Shown: one piece after another, positions 1-9,710 of the stretch | Layout of the letters: every line of letters begins with the position of its first letter | Numbering within the stretch: the first letter of the stretch is position 1 | Source of the DNA: Nanobdellota archaeon | Lineage (GTDB): Archaea; Nanoarchaeota; Nanoarchaeia; Parvarchaeales; Parvarchaeaceae | Reading direction: 5' to 3' | Assembly: GCA_021834945.1 (NCBI GenBank) | Contig: JAKBRA010000001.1 | Span: 1-49,943, forward strand | DNA length: 49,943 bases | Notes under the pieces: generated by a model | Told to the model about the DNA's origin: nothing | Database searches by the model: none | Seen by the model: only the letters and a program-made list of their open reading frames with translations | Program-made: the position numbers and the translations under genes

Positions 1-239
1 CTGACTTGTTAGGCGGGGTGGTCTTTACAAATCTTCCACAAAAAACGTATAATGCCACTGTAAACGCTTATAATTCAAAATTCTTCTTCTATAATCTTAA
101 TGCACTTTCGAGCACTTTATCCATCACTGCGGGCTTGTATGAGTTATACATAATTATAGGAGTTATAATGGCCATTTTAGCAATCCTGCTTTTATTCGAG
201 CGTATAAGACGCGAAAAACGCGGCAAGAAACATAAATAA
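1..239 (+). CDS. C-terminal part of a membrane-anchored protein (5' end outside window)
   Basis: The reading frame is open to the left edge, so this is best read as the tail of a longer gene and not as a 77-residue protein starting at the TTG near position 6. The visible part has a polar, Asn-rich stretch, then one hydrophobic segment (roughly the residues encoded at 140-205) and a strongly basic tail ending in Lys-His-Lys. That topology fits an exported domain held by a C-terminal transmembrane anchor with the basic tail in the cytoplasm. It ends 26 nt before the pilus ATPase gene and may belong to the same surface-structure operon. No family is recognised. Confidence 0.5.
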   Translation, partial: DLLGGVVFTNLPQKTYNATVNAYNSKFFFYNLNALSSTLSITAGLYELYIIIGVIMAILAILLLFERIRREKRGKKHK

Positions 240-265
240 AAGCCTGAAGCAATATAATAGTAATA

Positions 266-2506
266 ATGGAATTAAAAACCAAGGATTATTCTATTTCAAG
301 AGAAGAAGGGGAAATAGGGCTTACATACAAAGTGCCTTTGGATGTACTTTACCCAAATCCGGAAGACAATGAAGATATCTTTGAAAAAATAGTCAACGCG
401 ATAATAGAGTCTGGGGACATAACATTGCTTACAATAGTGAGCGACAGGAATTATATATACACGAAAGACCAGACAAGCCTGTTGAATGACCTTGCAAATA
501 AATACAAAGCCATGCTAGAATCAGATTTGTCAAAGCCGTTTGACGGTGACACTCAGAAAAACTTTCCAGAAGAAGTTTCAAAATTTAATTACATATTATT
601 TAACCGGCTAAAAAGAGATCCGTTGGGTGCGTACGTATTAGGATTAAGATTTTTAAGGGAATTCAAAGTGAAACAGGAAAATTCCGGCTCGCAATTATTC
701 TCAGATTTTCTGGAAAGGTTTTCAAGTCTAATTTCGCAGATCTCCGAGATTAAGATAGTAAACAAGAACTTAAACCTTATTTTAGGGTATAAAATAGGAG
801 ATAGACAGCCTTACCGGGCAATATTCAAGCCGCTTATCAGGCCAAATTTTACGTACACCAGAATAATGTCGGAACCGCCTCTTTCGGCGGTAGAAATGGA
901 GAATTATAAACTGGGAGATGAAGATCAGACTGAAGTAACCATATACCAAATACCTGGAATGTCACAGTATCTATATCACCTTTCTCCGCCGGAATTACTG
1001 CTTAACGTGGAGGAATATGACATATTAGACCAGGTAAGGAACAACTTGATAGATTATAGGCCCCAGGAAAATGAGTTCACTGATCCGCTTAGGATGAGAG
1101 ATGTTTTCTTCAAGATAAGCAAAGACATGATAGCGGAAATAAGCACTAGAAATGGATATAGTCTAAGTTTTAAAGACATCGACAAGCTTGCAAGGATACT
1201 TGTTAGGCTTACCGTTGGTTTTGGCATGACGGAAATAGTGCTATCCGATGAAATGGTAGAAGATGTATACATAAATTCTCCAATAAGCAAATCGCCCATT
1301 TTTGTCAAACATTCTAAATATGGAGAATGCGCTTCAAACATCATACCGAATGCAAAGGAAGTCGATGCGTGGTCTTCCAGATTTAGATTAATGTCTGGGA
1401 GGGCTTTGGACGAAGGACATCCCGTGCTGGACACAGAATTAATAACCGACTTGTTCAGATCAAGGGTAGCAATAGCACAGCGCCCACTTTCGCCGGAGGG
1501 GATAAGCATAGCATTTAGAAGACACCGGGAAAAGCCCTGGACGATACCTTTGTTTATAAATAATAAGATGATCTCTCCTTTAGCGGCTGGATTGCTTTGG
1601 TTCTGTGTAGAAGGAGCAAGAACAATATTAATAAGTGGCACGCGTGGAGCAGGTAAAACGTCCATGTTAACTGCATTGATGCTGCTCCTGATGAAAAGAT
1701 ACAGGATAATAACGGTTGAGGACACTTTGGAGATTCCAACGGACTCATTTACTAAATTGGGTTATGACATGCTATCGTTAAAGGTGCAAAGCGCTATCAC
1801 CGGAGAAAGGGCAGAAATGAGCGCGGATGAAGGCATAAGAACAACATTGAGACTGGGTGATAGTTCGTTAATTGTTGGGGAGGTAAGAAGCACGGAAGCC
1901 AAAGCATTGTACGAGGCAATGCGCGTTGGCGCGCTTTCCAATACAGTTATGGGTACAATACATGGTGAAAACCCGTATGGTGTTTTTGATAGAGTAGTAA
2001 ACGACCTTAACGTTCCAAGGACAAGTTTTAAAGCGACCGATTTAATAGTTTCAGTAAACAAAATCAGAACGGAAGACAGATTAAGCGAAAGAAGACGCGT
2101 GCTTAATATAACTGAAGTAAGAAAAGATTGGACGGAAGACCCGCAATATGAAAATGGATTCGTAGACTTGGTAAATTATGACATACACAAAGATAGCCTT
2201 GAACCATCGAACGACTTACTGGAAGGGAATAGCTACGTAATAAAGGAAATAGCCTCAAAAGTAGAAGATTGGGCCGGAAACTGGGATGCCGTGCTTGAGA
2301 ACATAAGAGCTAGGGGGGACATACTCAAAGCTATCTCAGACCATGCAGATAAGGTTAAAAACCCGTCGGTATTGGAAGCGGAATTTACTTCTGCTGCAAT
2401 AGACCAGTATTATGACATAATAAGCAGATTACGAGAAGAATATGGAACTGCTGAAAGAAAAAGCATTGTGAACTTGTTTGAATTATGGCTAAGAAGCAAA
2501 AAGTAA
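266..2506 (+). CDS. Type IV pilus / type II secretion family ATPase (GspE/TadA-like)
   Basis: A cytoplasmic hexameric ATPase that would power assembly of an archaeal type IV pilus-like structure. The 746-residue protein has a long N-terminal half of about 400 residues, then the motor domain: Walker A GTRGAGKT at about 458-465, the Asp box around VED (485), Walker B in SSLIVGEVR (about 533-541) and the His box TIHG (564-567). The run from Walker B to the His box is typical of archaeal GspE/TadA proteins. The next gene, overlapping by 22 nt, encodes the matching membrane platform protein, so the two are translated together. A dedicated archaellum ATPase (FlaI) is less likely because no other archaellum genes flank it. 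Start ATG 266 has no clear Shine-Dalgarno. Confidence 0.9.
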   Translation: MELKTKDYSISREEGEIGLTYKVPLDVLYPNPEDNEDIFEKIVNAIIESGDITLLTIVSDRNYIYTKDQTSLLNDLANKYKAMLESDLSKPFDGDTQKNFPEEVSKFNYILFNRLKRDPLGAYVLGLRFLREFKVKQENSGSQLFSDFLERFSSLISQISEIKIVNKNLNLILGYKIGDRQPYRAIFKPLIRPNFTYTRIMSEPPLSAVEMENYKLGDEDQTEVTIYQIPGMSQYLYHLSPPELLLNVEEYDILDQVRNNLIDYRPQENEFTDPLRMRDVFFKISKDMIAEISTRNGYSLSFKDIDKLARILVRLTVGFGMTEIVLSDEMVEDVYINSPISKSPIFVKHSKYGECASNIIPNAKEVDAWSSRFRLMSGRALDEGHPVLDTELITDLFRSRVAIAQRPLSPEGISIAFRRHREKPWTIPLFINNKMISPLAAGLLWFCVEGARTILISGTRGAGKTSMLTALMLLLMKRYRIITVEDTLEIPTDSFTKLGYDMLSLKVQSAITGERAEMSADEGIRTTLRLGDSSLIVGEVRSTEAKALYEAMRVGALSNTVMGTIHGENPYGVFDRVVNDLNVPRTSFKATDLIVSVNKIRTEDRLSERRRVLNITEVRKDWTEDPQYENGFVDLVNYDIHKDSLEPSNDLLEGNSYVIKEIASKVEDWAGNWDAVLENIRARGDILKAISDHADKVKNPSVLEAEFTSAAIDQYYDIISRLREEYGTAERKSIVNLFELWLRSKK

Positions 2507-4602
2507 AGGAAACGATACCAACTGTAAGGATAGACAAAAACTTTATAAACAATTATTATACAAAAGAAAACTTGGTCCAGAGTGACCTATACAAAAAGGA
2601 CGAAAATGTGCGGGAGGAATTAAGGTCCCTTGAATACAAGATATTCAAGGAAAAAAATCCGACAAACTTTTCAAAAATAATAAATTTTGGAGCCAATACA
2701 ATAGGCAAAGTAATAAAATTTAACATAAACAAAGACCAAGAAAAGAAGATAAACACGCTTCTTTATCTGTTAGGGTACGATTTTGACGCAAAGCAGCTAT
2801 ACGGTTTCGGAATATTCATGCTTGTAGCTTTGATGCTTTTAGGAGTAATATTGTTGATTTTTGGGCAGGTAATAGCAGGACTTGTGCTCATGTTTTTAGG
2901 AGTACTGTCATTTGTGGGGGTACAGCTATTTCCCCAGCAACAGATGACTGTTAGATTAAGTAAGTCCTCCAGCGACTTGGTCACAATGATACTTTATATG
3001 GTTATATTCATGAGACAAACCCCTAATTTAGAAGGTGCAGTGCAATTTGCTTCCGATAACCTTACAAGTTATTTGGCCCTTGATTTAAAGAAGTTGATTT
3101 GGGACACGGCTGCGAGAAAATACAATAACATAAAGGAAGCTTTGGACGACTATTCAAAAAGATGGTCAAAATCAAGTCCTGCGTTCACAGATGCGCTTTT
3201 CCTCATAGAAAGTTCTACCTCACAAGAAACTGAAGAAGCAAGATTGGGCCTTTTAGATGAGGCCTCAGACAGGATACTCGGAGGAACATTTGAAGCCATG
3301 ACAAAATATGCGTCATCTTTGAAAGAGCCGCTTAATACAATATATATGATAGGTATGGTACTGCCAGTTCTTGGGTTAGTGCTTGCGCCCATGCTTATGG
3401 CATTCGTAGCCGTTCCTGACTTTGGAGTGCTTCTGGCCTTAATGTACGATGTTGGTTTGCCTTTGATGGTTTATTTTCTGATAAGGAACAAATTGCTTAC
3501 TAGGCCAAGTGGATTTGGCGCGCCGGATATAAACAACATACCAAACATACCTAAAGTTGGCAGCTTTTTTATAAAAATGGGAAAGAAAAATATAAGCATA
3601 AGTGCGCTTTTGCCGGCTATACTTATATTCGTGCTTTTCATGCTTCCGGTCTACTTCCTTTATCCTCTACTGTTAAAATTCGGGCCAACGCAGATATACG
3701 TTTCAATGTTCATAACTGCTGCGATAGGATTTTCCATAGTAGTTTATCTTAAACTTTCCGTTATACAGCTTAAAGAAACGGAGGAAGAATTAACCTCAAT
3801 AGAAGCATCTTTTGGTGCTGCAATGTCACAAATGAGCTCCTTCCTTGCTCAAGGCTACCCACCTGAAGCTACCTTGGTAAAAGTCGAAGAAAACATGAAA
3901 GGCACACCTGTATCCGAGTTTTTTGATGTAACCATCAACAACATCAGAAAATTAGGTATGTCTTTAAAGGATGCTTTTTTCAACGCAACGAACGGTTCTA
4001 CCCGCTTTTTCCCATCTCCGATGATTCTCGCATCCACAAAAATTTTCTTGTCTTCTGCAGCAAAAAGTGTGAGAAATGCTTCGGTGGCCACGTCTTATGT
4101 TTCAAAACACCTCGCAAATCTACGAAGAATAGAAGAACAAGTACGTTCGCTACTGGAAGAGGTTACTTCGGGCATGCGGGTAGAAGTAGGGCTAATAAGC
4201 CCTGCAATGGCAGGAATAGTAGTGGGTTTGACAACTTTGATAGGAACTGTGCTTACTTCACTTTCTGGTAGCATAAGTTCAATACAAAGCGCTGCAAGCA
4301 CATCTTCAAGCGGTGGTGTTTCGTCTGTGGTCCCATTTGCATTCAGTTTATTTAATTTAAGCGGAGGAGCAATACCTTTGTATACTTTCCAGGTTATAAT
4401 AGGGATATACCTTGTAAGCCTAAGCCTGATAATAGGATATGCCGTGTCAACAATTTCGCAGCCCGGAGACAGGATATTAATGAGAGACACTATGGCATCA
4501 ATGCTGCTTATATCGATGGTACTGTACATCTTAATAGCATTTATAGTGACATTGGTGTTTGCATCGGTAGGCGGATTGGTAATAAGCGCAACGCACATTT
4601 AG
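2485..4602 (+). CDS. Type II secretion system F / TadC-like membrane platform protein
   Basis: Polytopic inner-membrane platform on which the upstream ATPase acts to assemble pilin-like subunits. The protein has 705 residues, with hydrophobic segments at about 108-150, 285-330, 370-430, 570-590, 630-660 and 675-703. Two cytoplasmic helical T2SSF-type regions (about 160-270 and 440-560) are consistent with the duplicated-F form common in archaea. It overlaps the ATPase gene by 22 nt. Its stop codon abuts, with no spacer, the stop codon of the convergent agmatinase-family gene. Substrate pilins are not adjacent; a candidate lies at 36672-37025. Confidence 0.87.
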   Translation: MAKKQKVKETIPTVRIDKNFINNYYTKENLVQSDLYKKDENVREELRSLEYKIFKEKNPTNFSKIINFGANTIGKVIKFNINKDQEKKINTLLYLLGYDFDAKQLYGFGIFMLVALMLLGVILLIFGQVIAGLVLMFLGVLSFVGVQLFPQQQMTVRLSKSSSDLVTMILYMVIFMRQTPNLEGAVQFASDNLTSYLALDLKKLIWDTAARKYNNIKEALDDYSKRWSKSSPAFTDALFLIESSTSQETEEARLGLLDEASDRILGGTFEAMTKYASSLKEPLNTIYMIGMVLPVLGLVLAPMLMAFVAVPDFGVLLALMYDVGLPLMVYFLIRNKLLTRPSGFGAPDINNIPNIPKVGSFFIKMGKKNISISALLPAILIFVLFMLPVYFLYPLLLKFGPTQIYVSMFITAAIGFSIVVYLKLSVIQLKETEEELTSIEASFGAAMSQMSSFLAQGYPPEATLVKVEENMKGTPVSEFFDVTINNIRKLGMSLKDAFFNATNGSTRFFPSPMILASTKIFLSSAAKSVRNASVATSYVSKHLANLRRIEEQVRSLLEEVTSGMRVEVGLISPAMAGIVVGLTTLIGTVLTSLSGSISSIQSAASTSSSGGVSSVVPFAFSLFNLSGGAIPLYTFQVIIGIYLVSLSLIIGYAVSTISQPGDRILMRDTMASMLLISMVLYILIAFIVTLVFASVGGLVISATHI

Positions 4603-5460
4603 TTAATGTCTATTTTTAAGCTCATTTAAAGAAACTAAATCGATTATCAGCTTTGCTGCAAGTATTTCTGTTATATTGTTGTCACTTAATGGTCGGGTTT
4701 CCATTACGTCCATACCAACTAAAGCCGAGTTTCGGATTATGGCAGAAGCATAATTAAGAAAATCACTGTAAAGTATCCCATTTGGCTGCGGTGTTCCAAC
4801 ACCTGGTGCTATGGAAGGATCAAAAACATCCATGTCAATGCTAATGTAAACTTTTTTACCTCTTATTAAATTAATCAAGGAATTGAGGCTTTTATCATCG
4901 TTTATTTTGTCCTTTGTTATTACTAACAATTTTCTCTTTATCAGTTCTTCTTTTTCCTCCAAATTCAAGCTTCTTACCCCTACAAGAGAAACATTGTTTC
5001 TAAGATTAACCAACCTTGCATTACTGGCATGGTTTATCTCAAGCTTTAAATAATCTGGCTTGAAATCAGCATGCGCATCAAATATTACAAATTCAACGTC
5101 TTCTCCGAAAGCCAACGAAGCACCGTATGTTGCAGTGTGCTCTCCGCCTATCAATATTGGTATTTTACCTGCAGAGACAATATCAGAAGTGCTTAAATTT
5201 ATTATCTCCATCGCATTTCTTATATCTCCGCTTAATTCAAGTTCGTTAAGCGTAAATATCTTATCTTTCAGTTCGTAATTCAACTCAAAATCGTAATTTT
5301 CCAGCGAACGCGATGCCTCGATAACGGACCTTGGCCCGAATTTAGTTCCTTTAAGGTATGTAGTTGTCACATCTAAGGGCACAGGGACTATAGTATACTT
5401 AGAGTCGTTAAAGCTCACTACCTCCTCCAAAAATGAGTCCCTACCTTCGTTTAAAAGCAT
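4603..5460 (-). CDS. speB: Agmatinase/arginase (ureohydrolase) family protein
   Basis: Predicted binuclear-Mn hydrolase, most likely agmatinase making putrescine and urea from agmatine. All metal ligands of the family are visible in 285 residues: His108 in GGEHTATYG, Asp128/His130/Asp132 in FDAHADF, and Asp209/Asp211 in SIDMDVFDPS. The C-terminal METRP segment sits where agmatinases have a Glu that shapes the active site. The gene lies 18 nt downstream of DNA ligase in the same direction, with a GGAG-type ribosome site overlapping the ligase stop. Substrate choice among agmatine, arginine and formiminoglutamate cannot be settled from sequence. Confidence 0.85.
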   Translation of the reverse strand: MLLNEGRDSFLEEVVSFNDSKYTIVPVPLDVTTTYLKGTKFGPRSVIEASRSLENYDFELNYELKDKIFTLNELELSGDIRNAMEIINLSTSDIVSAGKIPILIGGEHTATYGASLAFGEDVEFVIFDAHADFKPDYLKLEINHASNARLVNLRNNVSLVGVRSLNLEEKEELIKRKLLVITKDKINDDKSLNSLINLIRGKKVYISIDMDVFDPSIAPGVGTPQPNGILYSDFLNYASAIIRNSALVGMDVMETRPLSDNNITEILAAKLIIDLVSLNELKNRH

Positions 5461-5478
5461 ATTACTTTCAACACTCTC

Positions 5479-7209
5479 CTAATTTTTAATGCTTATGTTT
5501 TTCTGCTGGCCATACATTTCTATTACGTCTTTCACAGTATTTGCATCTTCAGCCTTCTTGTCAGTACGTATAAAGGACACTGCTCTTGGGAATCTGAGCG
5601 CATAACCTATGCCGTCTTTCATTCCAGCAGTGTGAGTTGGACTTCTTGTAATTTCGTCTGCTTTTACTGCTATTACGTATTTGGGAACGACCCAGACATC
5701 GGGCTGCATTATGCTGTCTACTCTGGCAGGTTTGCCATCCGTTTTTATTTCATTTAGTATTTTGAAAAGCTGCTTGAATTGCTCCTCTGAAAAACCAGAA
5801 CCTACTTTTGTTATGCTTTTGAATTTGTCTTCCTTTGAATCGTATACTCCTGCCAATACTGCGCCCAATCCAAAGCCGGCCCTTTGCCCTCTGCCTTTGA
5901 AATAACCCAAAATAACTAAGTCTATAGTGTCGTTCAATTTAGATTTGTATGATCTTTTCATTTTTATCCAATTGAAATTTCTAGCTCCGGCGGAGTATGG
6001 AGAATCAAGACGCTTGGCAACTATTCCTTCTAGACCTTCTTCTATAGTGCTATCAAAGAACCTATCAATCTCTTTTTCATCGTCCGTTATTATCATTTTT
6101 GTCTTAGAGATGGTCTTGGTGTTAGAAAACAGCTTGTCTAGTAGTTCCCTTCTTTTTATATAAGGCTCGTTTATCATGCTTTTTTTATTGAAAAGGATTA
6201 CATCAAAAACGAAAAGCCTCAACGGCAATTCCTGGGAGATCTTTTCTACGTTGTGTTTTCTCTTTCTTTGTATTGTTATTTGAAATGGATACAGAACATT
6301 TGTATTTTCGTCATACGTTAAAGCTTCTCCGTCTATTATTAAATCTTGACAGTCTATTTTTTTAACTTCATTTACTATCTCCGGCATAAAATGGGTTATA
6401 TCTTCAAGGTTCCTGGAAAAAACGCGCACTTCGCTGCCCTTTTTGTGCACCTGCGCTCTGAACCCGTCAAGCTTCTGGTCTATCGCACATTTGCCCAATC
6501 TCTCTAAAATTTCCTTTGAAGAGCCGAGCCTCTCTGCCAAAGCAGGTCGTATAGGCTTCATTACATCTATCTCAAATTTGTTTATCCCTTCCTCTCCCTT
6601 GGAATAAAGGACTTCTGCCACATAACCTAAATCGGAACAAAGATTGAACGCTCTCTCTATGTTGGATTTAAACTTTCTATTTCCTGTTTTTGCCTTAGAT
6701 AAAGCCTCCATTATCGTTGCTTCTCCTACGCCCAAACGTAATTTTCCCATGACGAAACGTATTATAAACTTCGCTTCTATTGGCGAAACACCTAATATCA
6801 GGTCCGATAATCCTTTTATCTTTTCATCTATGCTTCCTTCTCCAGAAGTCTTTGCTATCTTTAAAAGCTTACCGTAGACCTCTGTAATGTCCGTTTTTGA
6901 GGTTTGGGAACTGTTGGATTCTTTTTCCGCTATTTCTCCCAAATCCCCTAATCTTTTATATTCTTCAAATATCTTTGAAACGGATTTATTATATGCAAGG
7001 GCTATGGACTTTTCTACCATCTTATCAGCTATCCCTAATTGTACGTTGTAGAACGGCGGCAATATCTGCTCCTGTATAAAATTTACTGTATAGTTTATTT
7101 CCTCAGTTTTTGTCCTGGAGAATACTTTTGAAAGGATATCTATCATCTCAAGCCTTTTTGAGGTTTTTTCCAATTCAAGCAGATAATTGCAAAGCTCCTC
7201 AAACCTCAT
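5479..7209 (-). CDS. lig: ATP-dependent DNA ligase (archaeal LigI type)
   Basis: Seals nicks in replication and repair through a ligase-AMP intermediate. The 576-residue length fits archaeal LigI. An N-terminal helical DNA-binding domain spans about 1-215, followed by the adenylation domain with motif I KLDGFR (Lys246 as the AMP-accepting lysine), motif III in LRLFVFDVILF, motif IV EGLEGIVAK, motif V in NWIKMKR, and a C-terminal OB domain. Motif I is preceded by IDQ where many ligases have an EYK-type context, a mild deviation. The gene starts 37 bp from the divergent sdhA start and is followed by the agmatinase-family gene in an apparent two-gene operon. Confidence 0.96.
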   Translation of the reverse strand: MRFEELCNYLLELEKTSKRLEMIDILSKVFSRTKTEEINYTVNFIQEQILPPFYNVQLGIADKMVEKSIALAYNKSVSKIFEEYKRLGDLGEIAEKESNSSQTSKTDITEVYGKLLKIAKTSGEGSIDEKIKGLSDLILGVSPIEAKFIIRFVMGKLRLGVGEATIMEALSKAKTGNRKFKSNIERAFNLCSDLGYVAEVLYSKGEEGINKFEIDVMKPIRPALAERLGSSKEILERLGKCAIDQKLDGFRAQVHKKGSEVRVFSRNLEDITHFMPEIVNEVKKIDCQDLIIDGEALTYDENTNVLYPFQITIQRKRKHNVEKISQELPLRLFVFDVILFNKKSMINEPYIKRRELLDKLFSNTKTISKTKMIITDDEKEIDRFFDSTIEEGLEGIVAKRLDSPYSAGARNFNWIKMKRSYKSKLNDTIDLVILGYFKGRGQRAGFGLGAVLAGVYDSKEDKFKSITKVGSGFSEEQFKQLFKILNEIKTDGKPARVDSIMQPDVWVVPKYVIAVKADEITRSPTHTAGMKDGIGYALRFPRAVSFIRTDKKAEDANTVKDVIEMYGQQKNISIKN

Positions 7210-7246
7210 ACATAATAATTTAAATTATGCTTACTTAAATCTATTC
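7210..7246. promoter_or_regulatory. Divergent leaderless promoters of lig and sdhA
   Basis: Only 37 bp separate the two start codons. A TTTAAATTA element at about 7219-7227 lies 20-27 nt before the sdhA ATG. A second TTAAAT element around 7234-7239 sits at the same distance, on the other strand, from the ligase ATG. Neither gene has a Shine-Dalgarno in this space, so both transcripts probably start at or next to the start codon. Confidence 0.5.
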
Positions 7247-8971
7247 ATGCCCAGCCAAAACTACAAGGCCATAGATACAGATATACTAATAATCGGGGCC
7301 GGCGGTTCAGGATTAAGAGCTGCCGTTGAAGCCATTAATGCAGGAGTAAGCATTACAATTGTATCAAAATCCCTTCTTGGTAAAGCGCATACGGTTATGG
7401 CGGAAGGAGGAATAGCCGCTTCTCTTGGCGATGTAGACCCGGAAGACAATTGGAAGGTACATTTTAAAGACACTATGGTAGAGGGGGTATACTTATCGGA
7501 CTGGAGACTAGTCGAAAAACTGGCAAAAGAGGCTCCGGATAGGGTGTATGAACTTGAAAGGATGGGTGCGCTTTTTGACAGGACTCCTGAGAAAAAGATA
7601 ATGCAGAGGGCGTTTGGGGCACATACGTACAGAAGACTATGCCATGTAGGGGATAAAACTGGATTAGAGCTTTTAAGGACATTGGAAGACAAGATCCTGC
7701 ACAGCAATAATGTTAGTGTTATGGACGAAGTTTTTGTGACTAAACTGGTAAAAAACAAGAACAAAGTTATAGGTGCAATCTGTTTGGATATGAAAAAAGG
7801 CGAGTTCATTGCAATAAATTCAAAAGCAACTATTATAGCGGGAGGCGGCTGTGGGAGGATTTATGAGGTTACTTCAAATTCGTGGGAAAGCACTGGAGAC
7901 GGGATAGCATTGGCTTTTGATGTGGGTGCAGAAATGATGGATATGGAGATGATGCAGTTTCATCCAACCGGGATGGTATGGCCACCTGGAGTCAAAGGCC
8001 TGCTTGTAACGGAGGGGGTAAGAGGAGAAGGTGGTTTGCTGTACAATACTAAAGGAGAGAGGTTTATGTTAAGATATTCTCCGCAGAAAAAGGAACTTGA
8101 CGCTAGAGATGTAGTCGCAAGATCAATATATAATGAAATACAGGAGGGGAGGGGCACTGAACACGGCGGAGTATTACTAGACATTTCTTATAAAGGCAAG
8201 AATTTCATAATGAAAAAACTTCCTGGTATGTATATGCAATTCAAAGAATTTGCAGGCGTGGATATAACGAAAGAAAAAATGGAAGTTGCGCCTACAACAC
8301 ATTATTATATGGGGGGCATAAAAGTCGACTCTGAAACCAATTCCACAAACGTCAACGGGCTGTTTGCAGTCGGGGAAGCTGCTGCTGGAGTACATGGTGC
8401 TAATAGATTGGGCGGGAACTCACTGGCAGATTTACTGGTCTTTGGCAGGTATGTGGGAATAAGCGCAGCATTGTACTCAAAAAAAGCGAATTTGGAAAAG
8501 ATACCGGAAGAGGTAGCAAAGGATGAAATAAAAAGGATTAATGAATTTCTAAACCCCAATGGTACAAACCCATATTCGCTTACGGAAAAACTCAGGAAAG
8601 CCATGTCTGAAAACGTGGGGATAGTAAGAAATGAACAGGCTATGCAGAAGGCCCTGTCAGTTATAGTGGATCTAAAAAAAGAATACAAAAATGTAGGCGT
8701 TGGCGGAAGTTTGAATTACAATCCTGGTTTGCTTCAGTGTCTAGAGCTGTATAATATGTTAGAAGTATCTGAATTACTGGTCAGGGGAGCAATAATGAGA
8801 AAAGAAAGCAGAGGTGCACATTATAGAAGCGACTACCCTAAAAAAGACAGAAAATGGCTGAAAAACATAATATTCAAAAAAGCGGAGAATAAATTAGAGA
8901 ATTATACCTATTCGCCACCGGAGATGCCCCCTCGCCTTAAAGAGATCTTGCCAGAGGAAACATATGAATAA
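7247..8971 (+). CDS. sdhA: Succinate dehydrogenase / fumarate reductase flavoprotein subunit
   Basis: Catalytic subunit that oxidises succinate to fumarate (or the reverse) with covalently bound FAD. The N-terminal Rossmann motif GAGGSGLRAA is at about 17-26. HTVMAEGG follows, with His48 at the position of the FAD-linking histidine. Then come HPTGMVWP, TEGVRGEGG and the capping GANRLGGNS segment. ATG 7247 is preferred over an upstream in-frame start at 7187 because the extension would run into the divergent ligase gene and a TATA-like element lies at the right distance; this gives 574 residues, normal for the family. It overlaps sdhB by 8 nt and opens the sdhABC operon. Confidence 0.95.
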   Translation: MPSQNYKAIDTDILIIGAGGSGLRAAVEAINAGVSITIVSKSLLGKAHTVMAEGGIAASLGDVDPEDNWKVHFKDTMVEGVYLSDWRLVEKLAKEAPDRVYELERMGALFDRTPEKKIMQRAFGAHTYRRLCHVGDKTGLELLRTLEDKILHSNNVSVMDEVFVTKLVKNKNKVIGAICLDMKKGEFIAINSKATIIAGGGCGRIYEVTSNSWESTGDGIALAFDVGAEMMDMEMMQFHPTGMVWPPGVKGLLVTEGVRGEGGLLYNTKGERFMLRYSPQKKELDARDVVARSIYNEIQEGRGTEHGGVLLDISYKGKNFIMKKLPGMYMQFKEFAGVDITKEKMEVAPTTHYYMGGIKVDSETNSTNVNGLFAVGEAAAGVHGANRLGGNSLADLLVFGRYVGISAALYSKKANLEKIPEEVAKDEIKRINEFLNPNGTNPYSLTEKLRKAMSENVGIVRNEQAMQKALSVIVDLKKEYKNVGVGGSLNYNPGLLQCLELYNMLEVSELLVRGAIMRKESRGAHYRSDYPKKDRKWLKNIIFKKAENKLENYTYSPPEMPPRLKEILPEETYE

Positions 8972-9710
8972 AGAAATTAAAATAAACGTGTATCGGTTTG
9001 ATCCAAACAAGGATAAAGAAGGGATTTTCCAGGAATTCACTGTTCCTGTGGAAGAAGGGATGGTGGTCCTCGATGCTGTGCATTATATAGAAAACAACAT
9101 AGATCCTACTCTAGGAGTGAGATGGAATTGCAAGGCAGCAAGGTGTGGTTCGTGTGCCGCAGAAATAAATGGAAGGCCCAGTTTAATGTGCAAAACAAGA
9201 GTGGATTCATTGGGGGATAAAATACATGTAGCACCTATGAAAGCATTCCCAATTGTAAAGGATTTAGTAACCGACGTTTCAAAAAACTGGGACATAGCTA
9301 GAAAACTACCTGAGTTTACACCCAAAAACGGATTAAAGGAGCCTTGGAAAATAGATGAGATAGACATAACAAGATCAAGGGAGTTTAGGAACTGCATAGA
9401 ATGTTTTCTTTGCCAAGATGTCTGTCATGTCATAAGGGAGCACGATAAAAACTACATAGGACCGCGGTTTATGGTGAAAGCCGCGTCTCTTGACACGCAC
9501 CCCTTGGATTCAATAAACAGATCAAAGTTCCTACATGAAGAGGGAGGTGCCGGCTATTGCAATATAACCAAATGCTGCCAATCGGTGTGCCCCGAGCATA
9601 TAGCTATTACAGACAATGCAATAATCCCAGAAAAAGAGAGCATAGTTGACAGTTACTATGATCCTGTCACCATGCTGTTTAATAAAATAAGGAGAAAGCA
9701 TGGACAGTAA
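8964..9710 (+). CDS. sdhB: Succinate dehydrogenase iron-sulfur subunit
   Basis: Electron-transfer subunit linking the flavoprotein to the membrane anchor; 248 residues. The N-terminal plant-ferredoxin-like domain has the [2Fe-2S] pattern CKAARCGSC with a fourth Cys after 11 residues. The C-terminal domain has CIECFLCQDVC (C-x2-C-x2-C-x3-C, [4Fe-4S]) and a later C-x5-C-x3-CP segment that supplies the [3Fe-4S] ligands and the last [4Fe-4S] ligand. One extra Cys sits next to the second [3Fe-4S] ligand. The gene overlaps sdhA by 8 nt and sdhC by 11 nt, so translation is tightly coupled. Confidence 0.95.
   Translation: MNKEIKINVYRFDPNKDKEGIFQEFTVPVEEGMVVLDAVHYIENNIDPTLGVRWNCKAARCGSCAAEINGRPSLMCKTRVDSLGDKIHVAPMKAFPIVKDLVTDVSKNWDIARKLPEFTPKNGLKEPWKIDEIDITRSREFRNCIECFLCQDVCHVIREHDKNYIGPRFMVKAASLDTHPLDSINRSKFLHEEGGAGYCNITKCCQSVCPEHIAITDNAIIPEKESIVDSYYDPVTMLFNKIRRKHGQ

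Noticed and set aside
1054..1725. A 223-codon open frame on the minus strand inside the pilus ATPase gene
   Set aside because: The plus-strand frame has clear ATPase motifs throughout; the opposite frame shows no domain and follows the codon pattern of the real gene.
7187..7246. Longer N terminus for sdhA
   Set aside because: It would overlap the start of the divergent ligase gene and remove the promoter region; the family begins near the ATG at 7247.
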